Shown here in pieces: positions 52,182-61,473 of a stretch of DNA of 64,000 nucleotides (positions are counted from its first letter, which is position 1; each line of letters starts with the position of its first letter). The stretch is from contig JBDTBW010000078.1 in the NCBI GenBank assembly GCA_039923855.1, forward strand, positions 40,021-104,020, read 5' to 3'. Both the position numbers and the translations under genes were made by a program. This DNA is from 66-474 sp039923855 (GTDB taxonomy: Bacteria; Pseudomonadota; Gammaproteobacteria; Xanthomonadales; Rhodanobacteraceae). The notes under the pieces were generated by a model. That model was not told the DNA's origin. It did not search any database and saw only the letters and a list, made by a program, of their open reading frames with translations.

Positions 52182-53921
52182 TCATCGCACCTCGCCAAGA
52201 CCGGAATTCCCGCGCGGATCGCTCGCCGCATCCAGCGTGTTCGTTTTGCGGTTCCAGATCACCACGTTCACGAAACCCCATCGGCGTTCGCCGACGTTGA
52301 CCTTGTAGCCCATGCCTTGCAGCGTTTTGATCGTTTCCGCATCGAACGCATCGGGCTCGGCGGAAATCACGTCGGGTAAGTATTGGTGATGGAAGCGCGG
52401 CTTCGAAACGATCTGCTGCGCGTTGTCGCCTTCGACGAAGCCAAGAATGCCTTCCAGCACCATGGTGATGATGCGCGAACCGCCGGGCGTGCCGATCACC
52501 ATGTCCCGATCTGGCCCAAACACGAAGGTTGGCGTCATCGACGACAGCGGGCGGCGCCCGGGTTCCGGCGCGTTGGCGGCGTAACCGCGCAGGCCGTAGG
52601 CGTTGGGTTTGCCCGGTACCAGCGCGAAATCGTCCATCTCGTTGTTGAGCACGAAACCCGTCCCTAGAATCACGAGTCCCGAACCGAATGCGGTATTGAC
52701 CGTCTGGGTCGCGGCGACCATGTTGCCTTGCGCATCGATGATCGAGAAATGCGTGGTGTGCATGCTCTCGGGTTTGACGTCGGCGGCAGGCAGTGCGCTG
52801 CTCGGCGTGGCGCGGTCCGGTTTGATCGACGCGCGCAATTTGTCGGCATAGGCCATGCTGGTAAGTCGCGCGACCGGCATCTTCACAAAATCCGGGTCGC
52901 CCAGATACTGCGTGCGGTCACGATAACCGCGGCGCATCGCCTCGACGATCGTGTGCACCCGCTGCGCGCGATCCACATTGCCGAGATCGAACCCGGAAAG
53001 AATGTTGAGCATTTCCGCTAGCACGATCCCACCGGACGATGGCGGCGATGCGGAAACAATGTGGAATACGGGTTTGCCGGGCGGCTGGTAGTCGAACGCT
53101 ACGGCTGCGCGTTCCTTGACCTTGTAATTTTCCAGGTCGGCCAGCGTCCAGTCGCCGCCTTGCGCACGCACGCCGTCCACCAGTTTCTGCGCGAACTTGC
53201 CGCGATAAAAACCGGCGTCACCATCCTTGTCGATGCGCTCCAATGTCGCGGCGAGATCCGGATTCTTGAACGTCCAGCCCGCTTGTGGCGGTTTGCCACC
53301 CGGAAGCAGCAGCGTGGCGGACGCCGGATAGCGGGCGATGATCCTCACCCGCTCGTTCAATTCGGAGAGGAACCGCGCATCCGGTTGAAAACCGTCGCGC
53401 GCAATCCTGATCGCCGGCGCCAGCGATTTCGACAGCGGCAGTTTGCCGTAATGTTGCGCCATCCACACCAGTGCCGCCGGTTCGCCGGGAATCGCCGCCG
53501 CCAGCGGGCCGTTCAGGGATTTGTCGCGATCGGGATTGCCGTTGGAATCTTCATACAACTTGCTGGACGAGCCGGACGGTGCGGTCTCGCGCGCATCCAG
53601 CATCAGGTTCTTGCCGTCGGACGCGCGATGCAGCAGAAAGAAACCGCCACCGCCGATGCCCGAACTCTGCGGTTCGACCACCGATAACGCAGCCGCGACC
53701 GCGACCGTGGCGTCGAATGCGTTGCCGCCTTCACGCAGCACCTCGAAACCGGCAAGCGTTGCGAGTTTGTGCGCGGACGCAATCGCGGCGTGGCCAGGGT
53801 TTTGCGCCGACACAGCCGTCGTTTTTGATGACGTTGCCACTGCGGGCGCGCCCGCAAACGACGGCGCCGCAAGCAGCGACAATGCACAACACAAAGCAAT
53901 CCAGCGCGCGCGCAACTTCAT
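52182..53921 (-). CDS. ggt: Gamma-glutamyltransferase
   Basis: A 579-aa periplasmic enzyme that cleaves glutathione and transfers gamma-glutamyl groups. Signal peptide ends after PSFAGA (about residue 25). The autoprocessing site is TTHFS with the N-terminal nucleophile Thr389. EVLREGGNAFDATVA, RETAP, PSSGGIVL and GTPGGSRII are family motifs. Its ATGA overlap with the ferredoxin gene and the MBL gene next to it suggest the order yfhL-ggt-MBL in one message. Confidence 0.95.
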   Translation of the reverse strand: MKLRARWIALCCALSLLAAPSFAGAPAVATSSKTTAVSAQNPGHAAIASAHKLATLAGFEVLREGGNAFDATVAVAAALSVVEPQSSGIGGGGFFLLHRASDGKNLMLDARETAPSGSSSKLYEDSNGNPDRDKSLNGPLAAAIPGEPAALVWMAQHYGKLPLSKSLAPAIRIARDGFQPDARFLSELNERVRIIARYPASATLLLPGGKPPQAGWTFKNPDLAATLERIDKDGDAGFYRGKFAQKLVDGVRAQGGDWTLADLENYKVKERAAVAFDYQPPGKPVFHIVSASPPSSGGIVLAEMLNILSGFDLGNVDRAQRVHTIVEAMRRGYRDRTQYLGDPDFVKMPVARLTSMAYADKLRASIKPDRATPSSALPAADVKPESMHTTHFSIIDAQGNMVAATQTVNTAFGSGLVILGTGFVLNNEMDDFALVPGKPNAYGLRGYAANAPEPGRRPLSSMTPTFVFGPDRDMVIGTPGGSRIITMVLEGILGFVEGDNAQQIVSKPRFHHQYLPDVISAEPDAFDAETIKTLQGMGYKVNVGERRWGFVNVVIWNRKTNTLDAASDPRGNSGLGEVR

Positions 53922-54178
53922 GCGGCGTTCTCCTTGCCGGTCAATATCTTGTATTTTTGCATCAGTTGGACGCGCGATTCAGCGTACGCGGGATCGACGA
54001 AAATGCATTCGACCGGACATACCTCGATGCATTGCGGCGTGTCGTAATGACCGACGCATTCGGTGCACAGATCCGGCGCGATCTCGTAGTAATCCTCGCC
54101 CTGCGAGATCGCGCGATTGGGACAAACGGGCTCGCAAACGTCGCAATTGACGCACGCGTCGGTGATCTTCAACGCCAT
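53918..54178 (-). CDS. yfhL: YfhL-type 4Fe-4S dicluster ferredoxin
   Basis: An 86-aa small ferredoxin with two cluster motifs, CVNCDVCEPVC and the longer CTECVGHYDTPQCIEVCPVEC with its insertion, as in YfhL/Alvin-type ferredoxins. It acts in cytosolic electron transfer. ATG 54178 fits the family. It overlaps ggt by 4 bases. In related bacteria this gene lies close to coaD, as here. Confidence 0.96.
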   Translation of the reverse strand: MALKITDACVNCDVCEPVCPNRAISQGEDYYEIAPDLCTECVGHYDTPQCIEVCPVECIFVDPAYAESRVQLMQKYKILTGKENAA

Positions 54179-54207
54179 CGTTGAATGATAACACCAGGTA
54201 CAAAATC

Positions 54208-54312
54208 AAAATGGATTACTCGCTGCATCCTGCGGCTCGCCCTTCGGGCCGCCTTCGGCTTCCTGCCTCCGCAGTGCCGGGTTCCGCGCTGCGCGCGGCC
54301 CCGGAATGACGG
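54208..54312. repeat. Mosaic intergenic repeat (CTCGCCCTTCGGGC type), copy 3
   Basis: TTACTCGCTGCATCCTGCGG, CTCGCCCTTCGGGCCG and TTCGGCTTCCTGCCTCCGC are followed by CCCCGGAATGACG. Same order and orientation as 28258-28412, reversed relative to 34440-34545. It fills the gap between the ferredoxin gene and the lipoprotein gene. Confidence 0.65.
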
Positions 54313-54325
54313 CAAGCACCTACGG

Positions 54326-54820
54326 TCAAATCTGTGCGAAGCGGAAATCCGCGCCGCTGGGCGCGATTGCCGCCTGCACGCGCTGCCGGTCAGCGGCTTC
54401 GCCGATGAACAGCACCACCACGCCCTTGAAGGAGCCCGGCTGCGCATTCTTGAACGCGGCGATCAACGCGTCGGCGGTTTTGCCGGAATCCGGGCCGCCC
54501 GCGACGATCATGTTGCCCGGCAACACGGTCGCGGCGACCACGCCGTTGAGAAGATCCTGCACCCGTCCGCGTTCAGCCTGCTGATCCGGGTTGTCGCCGG
54601 CCGGCACGAAATAGACGTAAGGGTTGTTCTGGATCCCCTGCATGTGCTGCTGCACGATCTGTGACAGATAGGCTTGCCAGCCCTTCATGTCGGTCGGGCT
54701 GGTCGGCTTGCTGACCTGCGCCGGTGTCGCGGCCTGATCAGTTGGCTGGCTTTTGTTGCAGGCCGACAACGCGAACGTTGCGGCGAGCGCGATGACGGCG
54801 GCGTATGCGAAATTGCGCAT
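54326..54820 (-). CDS. Putative lipoprotein of unknown function
   Basis: A 164-aa protein with a lipoprotein signal (MRNFAYAAVIALAATFALSAC, lipobox LSAC, Cys at about residue 21). The mature part contains MKGWQAYLSQIVQQHM and NPYVYFVPAG, and a C-terminal GVVVLFIGEAADRQRV segment. Not a family I can name. It lies 5 bases after coaD and probably shares its message. Confidence 0.75.
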   Translation of the reverse strand: MRNFAYAAVIALAATFALSACNKSQPTDQAATPAQVSKPTSPTDMKGWQAYLSQIVQQHMQGIQNNPYVYFVPAGDNPDQQAERGRVQDLLNGVVAATVLPGNMIVAGGPDSGKTADALIAAFKNAQPGSFKGVVVLFIGEAADRQRVQAAIAPSGADFRFAQI

Positions 54821-54825
54821 GATGT

Positions 54826-55362
54826 TCACCTCGATGTTGATGAGACGTTGCGAAGTTTGCCCCAGCGCTGGCGCAGCGCCTGCTGCACCGCCGGGTGCAC
54901 GAAACCGGAAACATCGCCGCCCAGGCGCGCGATCTCGCGCACCAGCGATGAGGAAATGAAACTGTAGGGTTCCGACGGCGTCAGGAACAGCGTTTCCGCC
55001 TGCGGGATCAAATGCCGGTTCATGCTGGCGAGTTGGAACTCGTATTCGAAATCCGAGACCGCGCGCAGGCCGCGCAAGATCACCCCGGCGCCGACCTCGA
55101 CCACGAAATCCGCGAGCAGCGTGTCGAATCCGCGCACTTCCGCTTTGGCGACATCGGCCAGCGCGACGCGCGCCAACGCGATGCGCTGATCCAGATCGAA
55201 ACACGGCGTCTTGGCCGTGCTCTCCGCCACCGCCACGATCACGCGGTCGAACAGCGGCGCGGCGCGCGCGATCAGATCGGCGTGGCCGTGCGTGATCGGA
55301 TCGAACGTGCCCGGGTAAACCGCGATCCTGCTGTCGGCGTGCTGGCTGCTTGTACTCCCCAT
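54826..55362 (-). CDS. coaD: Phosphopantetheine adenylyltransferase
   Basis: CoaD makes dephospho-CoA from 4'-phosphopantetheine and ATP. The 178-aa protein has the nucleotidyltransferase motif YPGTFDPITHGH and the ISSSLVREIA block near the C-terminus. ATG 55362 is chosen; the extension upstream to 55443 is not conserved. The N-terminus MGSTSSQHADS is a little longer than in E. coli. Confidence 0.95.
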   Translation of the reverse strand: MGSTSSQHADSRIAVYPGTFDPITHGHADLIARAAPLFDRVIVAVAESTAKTPCFDLDQRIALARVALADVAKAEVRGFDTLLADFVVEVGAGVILRGLRAVSDFEYEFQLASMNRHLIPQAETLFLTPSEPYSFISSSLVREIARLGGDVSGFVHPAVQQALRQRWGKLRNVSSTSR

Positions 55363-55439
55363 GCCTTCATTGTGCCATTTATTTATGCGATCGTCCCTGA
55401 TCGCCAAAGTCGAGAAGCGGCCATCCCTGGCCACACTTT

Positions 55440-56021
55440 TCAATTACTACAATAAAGCGCGCCGTTGACCGCGCCCACGCGGGTTTGCCGACGCAAGGCC
55501 CAGCTCGAAGGCAGCGCGATCGCCGCATCGAGCGGCGATTCGACATAGATGTACGCGCCCGGTGCCAACCAGCCGCGCACCTCCAGTCCCTGCGCGGCGC
55601 GCGTCCACAGATCCGCGTCGAACGGCGGATCGACAATGACGATATCGAATGGTTGCGGCGGGTCGTCGGCGAGAAAACGCAATGCGTCGGCGCAACGCAC
55701 TTCGCCGGCATCCGCGTGCAGGCGCGCGAGATCGGCTTCGATCGCGGCCGCCTGCGCGCGATCGCGCTCGATCATCAGCGCTCGCGAGGCGCCACGCGAA
55801 AGCGCCTCGATGCCGAGCGCGCCGCTGCCGGCGAAGAGATCCAGCACACGCGCGCCTTCGATCACCGGCGCGAGCCAGTTGAACAGCGTCTCGCGCAGGC
55901 GTTCCGGCGTCGGCCGCAAGCCGGGCAAAACCGGCACGGCCAATTTCGAGCCGCGCAGGCTGCCGGCGATAATGCGCACGCGCCCGGGTGGCGATGTGGA
56001 ATGGGCTGGCCCGCGGCTCAT
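55440..56021 (-). CDS. rsmD: 16S rRNA (guanine-966-N2)-methyltransferase
   Basis: A 193-aa methyltransferase with RIIAGSLRGSKL, the SAM-binding DLFAGSGALGIEALSRGA and catalytic DPPF motif (DIVIVDPPFDADL). It is divergent from ftsY, the same neighbourhood as in E. coli, and upstream of coaD. Confidence 0.96.
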   Translation of the reverse strand: MSRGPAHSTSPPGRVRIIAGSLRGSKLAVPVLPGLRPTPERLRETLFNWLAPVIEGARVLDLFAGSGALGIEALSRGASRALMIERDRAQAAAIEADLARLHADAGEVRCADALRFLADDPPQPFDIVIVDPPFDADLWTRAAQGLEVRGWLAPGAYIYVESPLDAAIALPSSWALRRQTRVGAVNGALYCSN

Positions 56022-56101
56022 GCGGCGGTCGGCGGGCGTTGTGGCACGGGTGTTAGCATTCGTCGATTATCCATCAGCGGATTGTCCGCCAAAGCGCACC
56101 C

Positions 56102-57205
56102 ATGCAGAAGTTCTGGAAAAAGATCATCGGCCGCGGCGAGGACGAGGCTTCGCCGGAGACCGTACAGCCACCACAGGAAATTCCGGACACGGCCAGCGCG
56201 TTCGCCGTGCACAAGGGCGTGGAAGCGGCGTTGCCGACGACAGATGCCGGGGCGTCCGCGCCCACCGATGAAACCGAGCATGGGCAAACCGCCACGCGAA
56301 GCTGGCGCGAACGGCTTTCCGGCAGTGGTTTCGCGCGCAATCTTTCCACGCTGTTCGTGCGTCATCCCCAGCTCGACGACGAACTGCTCGATGAACTCGA
56401 AACCACGCTGATCACCGCCGACGTTGGCGTCGCGGCCACGCGTGAACTCATCGAGAATTTGCGCCGGCGTATGCACAGGCGTGAATTCGCCAACGCCAAT
56501 GCCATGCTCGATGCGCTGCGTGGCGCGCTGGTGGCGCTGCTGGAGCCGGTCGCGCAAGCATTGGATGTCGGGGGGCACAAGCCATTCGTATTGCTGATCG
56601 TCGGGGTCAACGGCGTCGGCAAGACCACCACCATCGGCAAACTGGCGCGGCGTTATCGCGACGAACATCGCGGCGTGATGCTGGCCGCCGGCGATACGTT
56701 CCGCGCCGCCGCGGTGGCGCAGTTGCGGGAATGGGGGGCGCGCAACGATGTGCCGGTGATCGCACAAGGACAAAATGCGGATTCGGCGAGCGTGGTGTTC
56801 GATGCGCTGCAAACAGCGCAAGCACGAGGCATCGACGTACTGATCGCCGATACCGCCGGCCGCCTGCACACGCAATCGGGTTTGATGGCGGAACTGGCCA
56901 AGATCGTGCGCGTGCTGCGCAAACTCGACGACGCCGCGCCGCATGAGGTGCTGATGGTGATCGACGGCACCACCGGTCAGAACGCGGTGAGCCAGGTGCG
57001 GCAATTCCGGGATGCGGTCGGCGTGACGGGATTGGCGGTCACCAAACTCGACGGCACCGCCAAGGGTGGCGTGCTGTTCGCGCTGGCGCGCGAGTTCGGC
57101 TTGCCGATCCGTTATGTGGGCTTGGGCGAGCGCGCGCAGGATCTGCGGGTGTTCGATGCGCAAGCATTCGTCGACGGCCTGCTGCCGTCGCGGTTGGCAA
57201 CATGA
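56102..57205 (+). CDS. ftsY: Signal recognition particle receptor FtsY
   Basis: A 367-aa SRP receptor GTPase for co-translational membrane targeting. After an acidic N-terminal region (about 1-70), the NG domain carries the P-loop GVNGVGKTTTIGKLA, RAAAVAQLREWG, DTAGR and TKLDGTAKGG. It starts a rightward run with an AsmA-like gene, mutY and yggX. The ATG is at 56102 without a strong ribosome site. Confidence 0.96.
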   Translation: MQKFWKKIIGRGEDEASPETVQPPQEIPDTASAFAVHKGVEAALPTTDAGASAPTDETEHGQTATRSWRERLSGSGFARNLSTLFVRHPQLDDELLDELETTLITADVGVAATRELIENLRRRMHRREFANANAMLDALRGALVALLEPVAQALDVGGHKPFVLLIVGVNGVGKTTTIGKLARRYRDEHRGVMLAAGDTFRAAAVAQLREWGARNDVPVIAQGQNADSASVVFDALQTAQARGIDVLIADTAGRLHTQSGLMAELAKIVRVLRKLDDAAPHEVLMVIDGTTGQNAVSQVRQFRDAVGVTGLAVTKLDGTAKGGVLFALAREFGLPIRYVGLGERAQDLRVFDAQAFVDGLLPSRLAT

Positions 57206-57212
57206 CATCAAG

Positions 57213-58397
57213 ATGAGCGCAATCGGCGCCGTGCGCGCGCACCCGTGGCGCTGGATCATCGCTGCGATCCTGGTACTGCTGTTGATCGCTTTGCTGGTCG
57301 GCGCGTTGATCGTGCGCTCGCTGTTGCAGCCGCAACGCTTCACCGCATTGTTGCAGGATCAACTTGCGGGCGTGGAGCTGGTATTGAGCGTGGACAAGCC
57401 GGCCGCGCCCGCGTTATGGCCTCATCCGGCCGTGCAACTCGAGGGCTTTCGGCTGAGCAATGCCGGTGCCTCGACGCCCTTGCTGCAAGCGTCCAAAGCG
57501 CGCATCGTGGTGCCGTGGCACGCGCTGCTGCATCGCGAAATCGCGATCGAACGGCTGGAAATCGAAACCCCACGCATCGATCTCGATCAATTGCAGGCAT
57601 TACTCGCGCGGCTACCGGGAAACGCCGGCGCCCCGCGATTGCCGCGCATCGGCGCCGGCATCAAACTCGTCAATGGCACGCTGGTGCGCAGCGACGCGCC
57701 TTTGCTGGTCGACGTCAACGCCGAAACCGGCCCATTGCTGGTGGGCACGCCATTCCGGCTGGATTTTTCGGCGCGCGACAGCGACGATCGCGGCGGCGCG
57801 CTGGCGTTGCGCACACTGCCGCTGCGCAAGGCCGATGCCCTGCATTTCGAAGACACGGGCATCGGTGTCAGCATTGAAAAAGGTCCGCGCGCGCAAGTGT
57901 CCGGCGACGTCGTCTGGCGCGGCGGCGCTGACATCGAAGCCGCATTGCGCGGAAACTTGACCATACCGGCGCCCGCCGAGGTCGGAAAGAACACGGCGCC
58001 GCGAGCCAAGGCGTCCAGCGGAAAGGCCGCTGTTCCCGAACCCGTTCCAATCCGCGACTATGCGCTGATGCTCGACATCGCGCCTTCGCGGGGTGCACTG
58101 CCGTTGATGATTGCGGTCAAGCTCGACGGCGCCAACGAACATGTCGATGCGCGGCTTTCACCATCGGAGTCGATCGATTGGTGGAACAGATTGCTCGCAG
58201 CCGCGCCGGATACGCCGGTCGCACTGCCACCTGTGCGTGGCAGCGCGCGGATCGGCCAGCTCGATTTCGGCGCGCTGCATCTGCAAGGCGTGCGGATCGA
58301 AGCGGGTAGCGACGTTGCGCCACCGGACACCGATGCGACGACGGCCACGGGAAAGCAGAATCAAAACGGCAAACCTGCCGCACCCGGACATCGATGA
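57213..58397 (+). CDS. AsmA-like membrane-anchored protein of unknown function
   Basis: A 394-aa protein with an N-terminal helix (about residues 14-38, WIIAAILVLLLIALLVGAL) followed by an AsmA-type start (FTALLQDQLAGV) and a beta-rich domain, ending in a low-complexity Thr/Lys/Pro tail. AsmA-like proteins act in envelope assembly or lipid transfer. It starts 7 bases after ftsY and overlaps mutY by ATGA. Confidence 0.8.
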   Translation: MSAIGAVRAHPWRWIIAAILVLLLIALLVGALIVRSLLQPQRFTALLQDQLAGVELVLSVDKPAAPALWPHPAVQLEGFRLSNAGASTPLLQASKARIVVPWHALLHREIAIERLEIETPRIDLDQLQALLARLPGNAGAPRLPRIGAGIKLVNGTLVRSDAPLLVDVNAETGPLLVGTPFRLDFSARDSDDRGGALALRTLPLRKADALHFEDTGIGVSIEKGPRAQVSGDVVWRGGADIEAALRGNLTIPAPAEVGKNTAPRAKASSGKAAVPEPVPIRDYALMLDIAPSRGALPLMIAVKLDGANEHVDARLSPSESIDWWNRLLAAAPDTPVALPPVRGSARIGQLDFGALHLQGVRIEAGSDVAPPDTDATTATGKQNQNGKPAAPGHR

Positions 58398-59443
58398 ACG
58401 CCATGAATGACATGGCGTCCAGGCTGCTTCTGTGGTTCGACGCCCATGGCCGCCACGACCTGCCCTGGCAACACCCACGCACGCCTTACCGCGTCTGGGT
58501 TTCCGAGGTGATGCTGCAGCAGACGCAGGTAGCCACGGTTATCCCGTATTTCGAACGCTTCGTGCGCGAATTGCCGACATTGCGCGCGCTGGCTGAAGCC
58601 GACGAAGACCGCGTGTTCGCGCTGTGGTCGGGGTTGGGTTATTACCGTCGCGCGCGGCATTTGCAGCAGGCCGCGAGGATTTGCGTGGAGCGCCACGACG
58701 GCGAATTGCCGGACGATTTCGATGCGCTGGCGGCGCTGCCGGGCATCGGCCGCTCCACCGCCGGCGCGATTCTGGCGTTGGCGCGCGGTCAACGCCATGC
58801 GATTCTCGATGGCAATGTGCGACGTGTGCTGGCACGGCTGCATGGCGTGCGCGGCGATCCGCGTGAGCGCATCGGCGAGCAGAAATTGTGGGCATTGGCC
58901 GTGCGCCAGACGCCTTGTGCGCGCGTCGCCGATTACACGCAGGCGATCATGGATTTCGGCGCTCTCGTTTGCATACGCGCGCAACCGCGATGCGATGGAT
59001 GTCCGCTGAGCAATGATTGCATCGCGTACAACCAGGGCTTGACCGAGGCCTTGCCCGAACGCCGCCCGCAGCGTGCGTTGCCGCAACGGCGCACGGTGAT
59101 GCTGGTGCTGCGCGACGCGTGCGGACGGGTTCTGCTGCAAAAACGCGGGCCAAGTGGGGTATGGTCGGGACTGTGGAGCTTGCCGGAAGCCGAGGACGCC
59201 GAACCAGCTCGCCGCGCCGTCGAACGGCTCGCCGATTTGCGCTCGGCGGAAATCGAGGTGCTGGCGCCGTTCCTGCACGTCTTCACCCATTACCGGCTGG
59301 AAGCGCAACCGCTATTGTGGCGTAATGCCAAACCACATCCGGGGGTGGCGGATGCGCCGGAACAACGTTGGTGCGCACGCGAAGAAATCGCCGCGCTCGG
59401 ATTGCCCGCACCGGTGCGCAAGCTGCTCGATACAATCACTTGA
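58394..59443 (+). CDS. mutY: A/G-specific adenine glycosylase MutY
   Basis: MutY removes adenine opposite 8-oxoguanine. The 349-aa protein has the catalytic Glu in SEVMLQQTQVATV, the HhH motif LPGIGRSTAGAI, the catalytic Asp in QAIMDFGALVC, and a 4Fe-4S cluster with Cys spacing C-x6-C-x2-C-x5-C (CIRAQPRCDGCPLSNDC). The C-terminal NUDIX-like 8-oxoG recognition domain is present. Confidence 0.97.
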   Translation: MNAMNDMASRLLLWFDAHGRHDLPWQHPRTPYRVWVSEVMLQQTQVATVIPYFERFVRELPTLRALAEADEDRVFALWSGLGYYRRARHLQQAARICVERHDGELPDDFDALAALPGIGRSTAGAILALARGQRHAILDGNVRRVLARLHGVRGDPRERIGEQKLWALAVRQTPCARVADYTQAIMDFGALVCIRAQPRCDGCPLSNDCIAYNQGLTEALPERRPQRALPQRRTVMLVLRDACGRVLLQKRGPSGVWSGLWSLPEAEDAEPARRAVERLADLRSAEIEVLAPFLHVFTHYRLEAQPLLWRNAKPHPGVADAPEQRWCAREEIAALGLPAPVRKLLDTIT

Positions 59444-59455
59444 GGATATCCCGCA

Positions 59456-59728
59456 ATGACACGGATGGTTTACTGCGAAAAATTGCGGCGCGACGCCGAG
59501 GGACTGGATTACGCGCCCTGGCCGGGCGACTTGGGCCGGCGCATCTACGAACATGTTTCGCGGGAAGCGTGGGCGCAGTGGTTGGCGCATCAGACCATGC
59601 TGATCAACGAGAACCGGCTGTCGCCGCTGGATCCCAAAACGCGCGCATTTCTGGCGGAACAGATGCAGGCGTTCCTGTTTGACGAAGGGGCGGACAAGCC
59701 GCCCGGTTACGTGCCGCCATCGGATTGA
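59456..59728 (+). CDS. yggX: Fe(2+)-trafficking/oxidative damage protection protein YggX
   Basis: A 90-aa protein starting TRMVYCEKLRRDAEGLDY, with the conserved Cys in VYCEKL and QTMLINENRL. YggX protects Fe-S proteins. It follows mutY by 12 bases with a GAGGA ribosome site. The mutY-yggX order is conserved in gammaproteobacteria. Confidence 0.96.
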   Translation: MTRMVYCEKLRRDAEGLDYAPWPGDLGRRIYEHVSREAWAQWLAHQTMLINENRLSPLDPKTRAFLAEQMQAFLFDEGADKPPGYVPPSD

Positions 59729-59735
59729 TCGACTT

Positions 59736-60197
59736 TTATTGGCCGTGCTCTTGCGCCGTGGGATAGTCGATCCCGCGAATTTTCTCAGCCTTCATCGCCT
59801 TGTAATCGACTTTCCGGATCGTTTCGATCCGGCACTCCCGGCCGCGGCCGTACTTGATGTAATCCATGCGCGCATTGACGTTGCCCAACGTCGATTTCAG
59901 GCCGATCGCGTTGGCATATTGCAGATCGATGCAAGGCGCCTGCAACTTGAAAAGATACACATCGTTGACGCCGGTCCAGATTGCCACCGCATCGTTGCCG
60001 CTCGCATCGCGCCCCAGATACTGGAATCCATCGGTGCGGAAATAATGCAGACTGTCCTGCGGCGCGCCAGCGTAGCGTTCGAAACGCGCCAGATTGGCGG
60101 CGTCGCGCTGCACGGGCGATTGCGCCGCCGCAGCCGCCGTAATGCCGATCAAACCGAGCGTCGCTATTTTGGCAAGTCCAAAACGGGCAATTTTCAC
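59736..60197 (-). CDS. DUF6491 family secreted protein
   Basis: A 153-aa protein with signal peptide (KIARFGLAKIATLGLIGITAA, cleavage about residue 26) and the family core ANLARFERYAGAPQDSL, FQYLGRDASGNDAVAIW and CIDLQYANAIGLKS. Function unknown. GTG 60197 is chosen: a GGGAG site lies 6 bases upstream and it gives a proper signal peptide. ATG 60230 is the alternative (164 aa). Confidence 0.8.
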   Translation of the reverse strand: MKIARFGLAKIATLGLIGITAAAAAQSPVQRDAANLARFERYAGAPQDSLHYFRTDGFQYLGRDASGNDAVAIWTGVNDVYLFKLQAPCIDLQYANAIGLKSTLGNVNARMDYIKYGRGRECRIETIRKVDYKAMKAEKIRGIDYPTAQEHGQ

Positions 60198-60354
60198 GGA
60201 CGGCTCCCGGGCACACGATGACAGGGGCATTACAACGCCGCGGCGCGGCGCGGGGATGACTCCCCGCTTAAGAGGCGGAAAGATTGCGGAAATGGCCGCC
60301 TGTCAGGCTCCGGCCGTGAAGCGCATCGCGACAAAACATGCCAAGGCATCTACC

Positions 60355-60999
60355 ATGTCCGATGGCCCCACGCGGATCGACCCAGACTCTTTGCATCGCA
60401 TGAAAAAATCCCAACCCGCCGCGTTGCAATATTTTTCGCGACTCTCCACCAGCCGCTTCAATGCCAATGCGGGGCTGACCGCGGATTGCGTGATCGGTCT
60501 GGCGCTGATCGGCGCGGGTTTGTGGCGCGGCGAACCGCACGCGACCGACGCGATCCTGATCGTGCTGGCCGGCTTGGCCATTTTCAGCCTGGTCGAATAT
60601 TGCGTTCACCGCTGGCTGTTCCATGGCCCGATGACGGCGTTCGAACAGGGCCATAGGCGGCATCACGAGCAACCGCTGGGTTACGACGCGCTGCCGTTTT
60701 TTCTGCCGCCTCTGGTGATGCTGGCGCTGGCGTGGCTGCTGTCGCTGTTCGTTTCGATGACCCACGCGCTGCTGCTTGCCGGCGCGATCTCGGCCGGTTA
60801 CGCCTGTTACGGCCTGAGCCATACGCTGATGCACGCCACACACTTTCGCAATCCGCTCGCGCGCAAGTGGGCCGCCGCGCATCACATCCACCACAATCAT
60901 CCCGAGCGCAATTTCGGCGTCACCTCGCCGTTATGGGACTTCATGCTGCGCACGCACTACGTATCCGCGTCGAAGCGAGCCGGGCACGCGCGCAGATAA
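60355..60999 (+). CDS. Sterol desaturase/fatty acid hydroxylase family protein
   Basis: A 214-aa membrane di-iron protein. Histidine clusters are EYCVHRWLFH, GHRRHHEQP, HTLMHATHF and AAHHIHHNHPERNFG, in the order required for the fatty acid hydroxylase fold. Four transmembrane segments are likely. The substrate is unknown; a hopanoid, sterol-like or fatty acid chain is possible. ATG 60355 is chosen; the frame upstream is antisense to the DUF6491 gene. Confidence 0.85.
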   Translation: MSDGPTRIDPDSLHRMKKSQPAALQYFSRLSTSRFNANAGLTADCVIGLALIGAGLWRGEPHATDAILIVLAGLAIFSLVEYCVHRWLFHGPMTAFEQGHRRHHEQPLGYDALPFFLPPLVMLALAWLLSLFVSMTHALLLAGAISAGYACYGLSHTLMHATHFRNPLARKWAAAHHIHHNHPERNFGVTSPLWDFMLRTHYVSASKRAGHARR

Positions 61000-61059
61000 C
61001 CGTCGAGGATCATCGACGATCTTTGCCGCGGGAACCTGACGCCGGCTCAAATCACGCGG

Positions 61060-61473
61060 TCAGATTTCGCGGTAGGTCCAGCACAGCGTGCGCGGGACGT
61101 GCGAACCGGTGGGCGCTGTCCATTCGCATCTGATCGATTCGCCGCCATTGCCGCCCAGCAACCGGTCGGCTTCTTCCTGCGCATTGAACAGCCGCACGCG
61201 TTCCGCGCCGCTCATCGACGCGATCGAACCGCGCTGCTCGAACAACGCGCCCATCTCCGCGATCTTCTGATCGACGATGGCGCGATCCCGCGCATCGAGA
61301 GAAGCGTAACGCCCGCCCGGCTGCATAGCTTCGCGCACCCGCGCGGCCTGCTGCTGGAAACTTTGCGCGCTGCTCAAGTCGAAAGGCGCGTTCGCATCGT
61401 CGTCCGCAAACGCGGAGCCGGCGCCGAGCAAACACACGCCGACGGCCAAAACCCAAAAACGTCTGCTACGCAT
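61060..61473 (-). CDS. Small secreted protein of unknown function
   Basis: A 137-aa protein with signal peptide (RFWVLAVGVCLLGAGSAFA, cleavage about residue 23), then a charged helical region (AMQPGGRYASLDARDRAIVD, IAEMGALFEQRG) and a C-terminal segment with two cysteines (SIRCEWTAP, RTLCWTY) that may form a disulfide. I cannot name the family. ATG 61473 is preferred to an extension to 61551. Confidence 0.7.
   Translation of the reverse strand: MRSRRFWVLAVGVCLLGAGSAFADDDANAPFDLSSAQSFQQQAARVREAMQPGGRYASLDARDRAIVDQKIAEMGALFEQRGSIASMSGAERVRLFNAQEEADRLLGGNGGESIRCEWTAPTGSHVPRTLCWTYREI

Noticed and set aside
60236..60300. Possible tRNA-like structure before the sterol-desaturase-type gene
   Set aside because: GCGGGGATGACTCCCCGC forms a hairpin, but there is no cloverleaf and no T-loop sequence.
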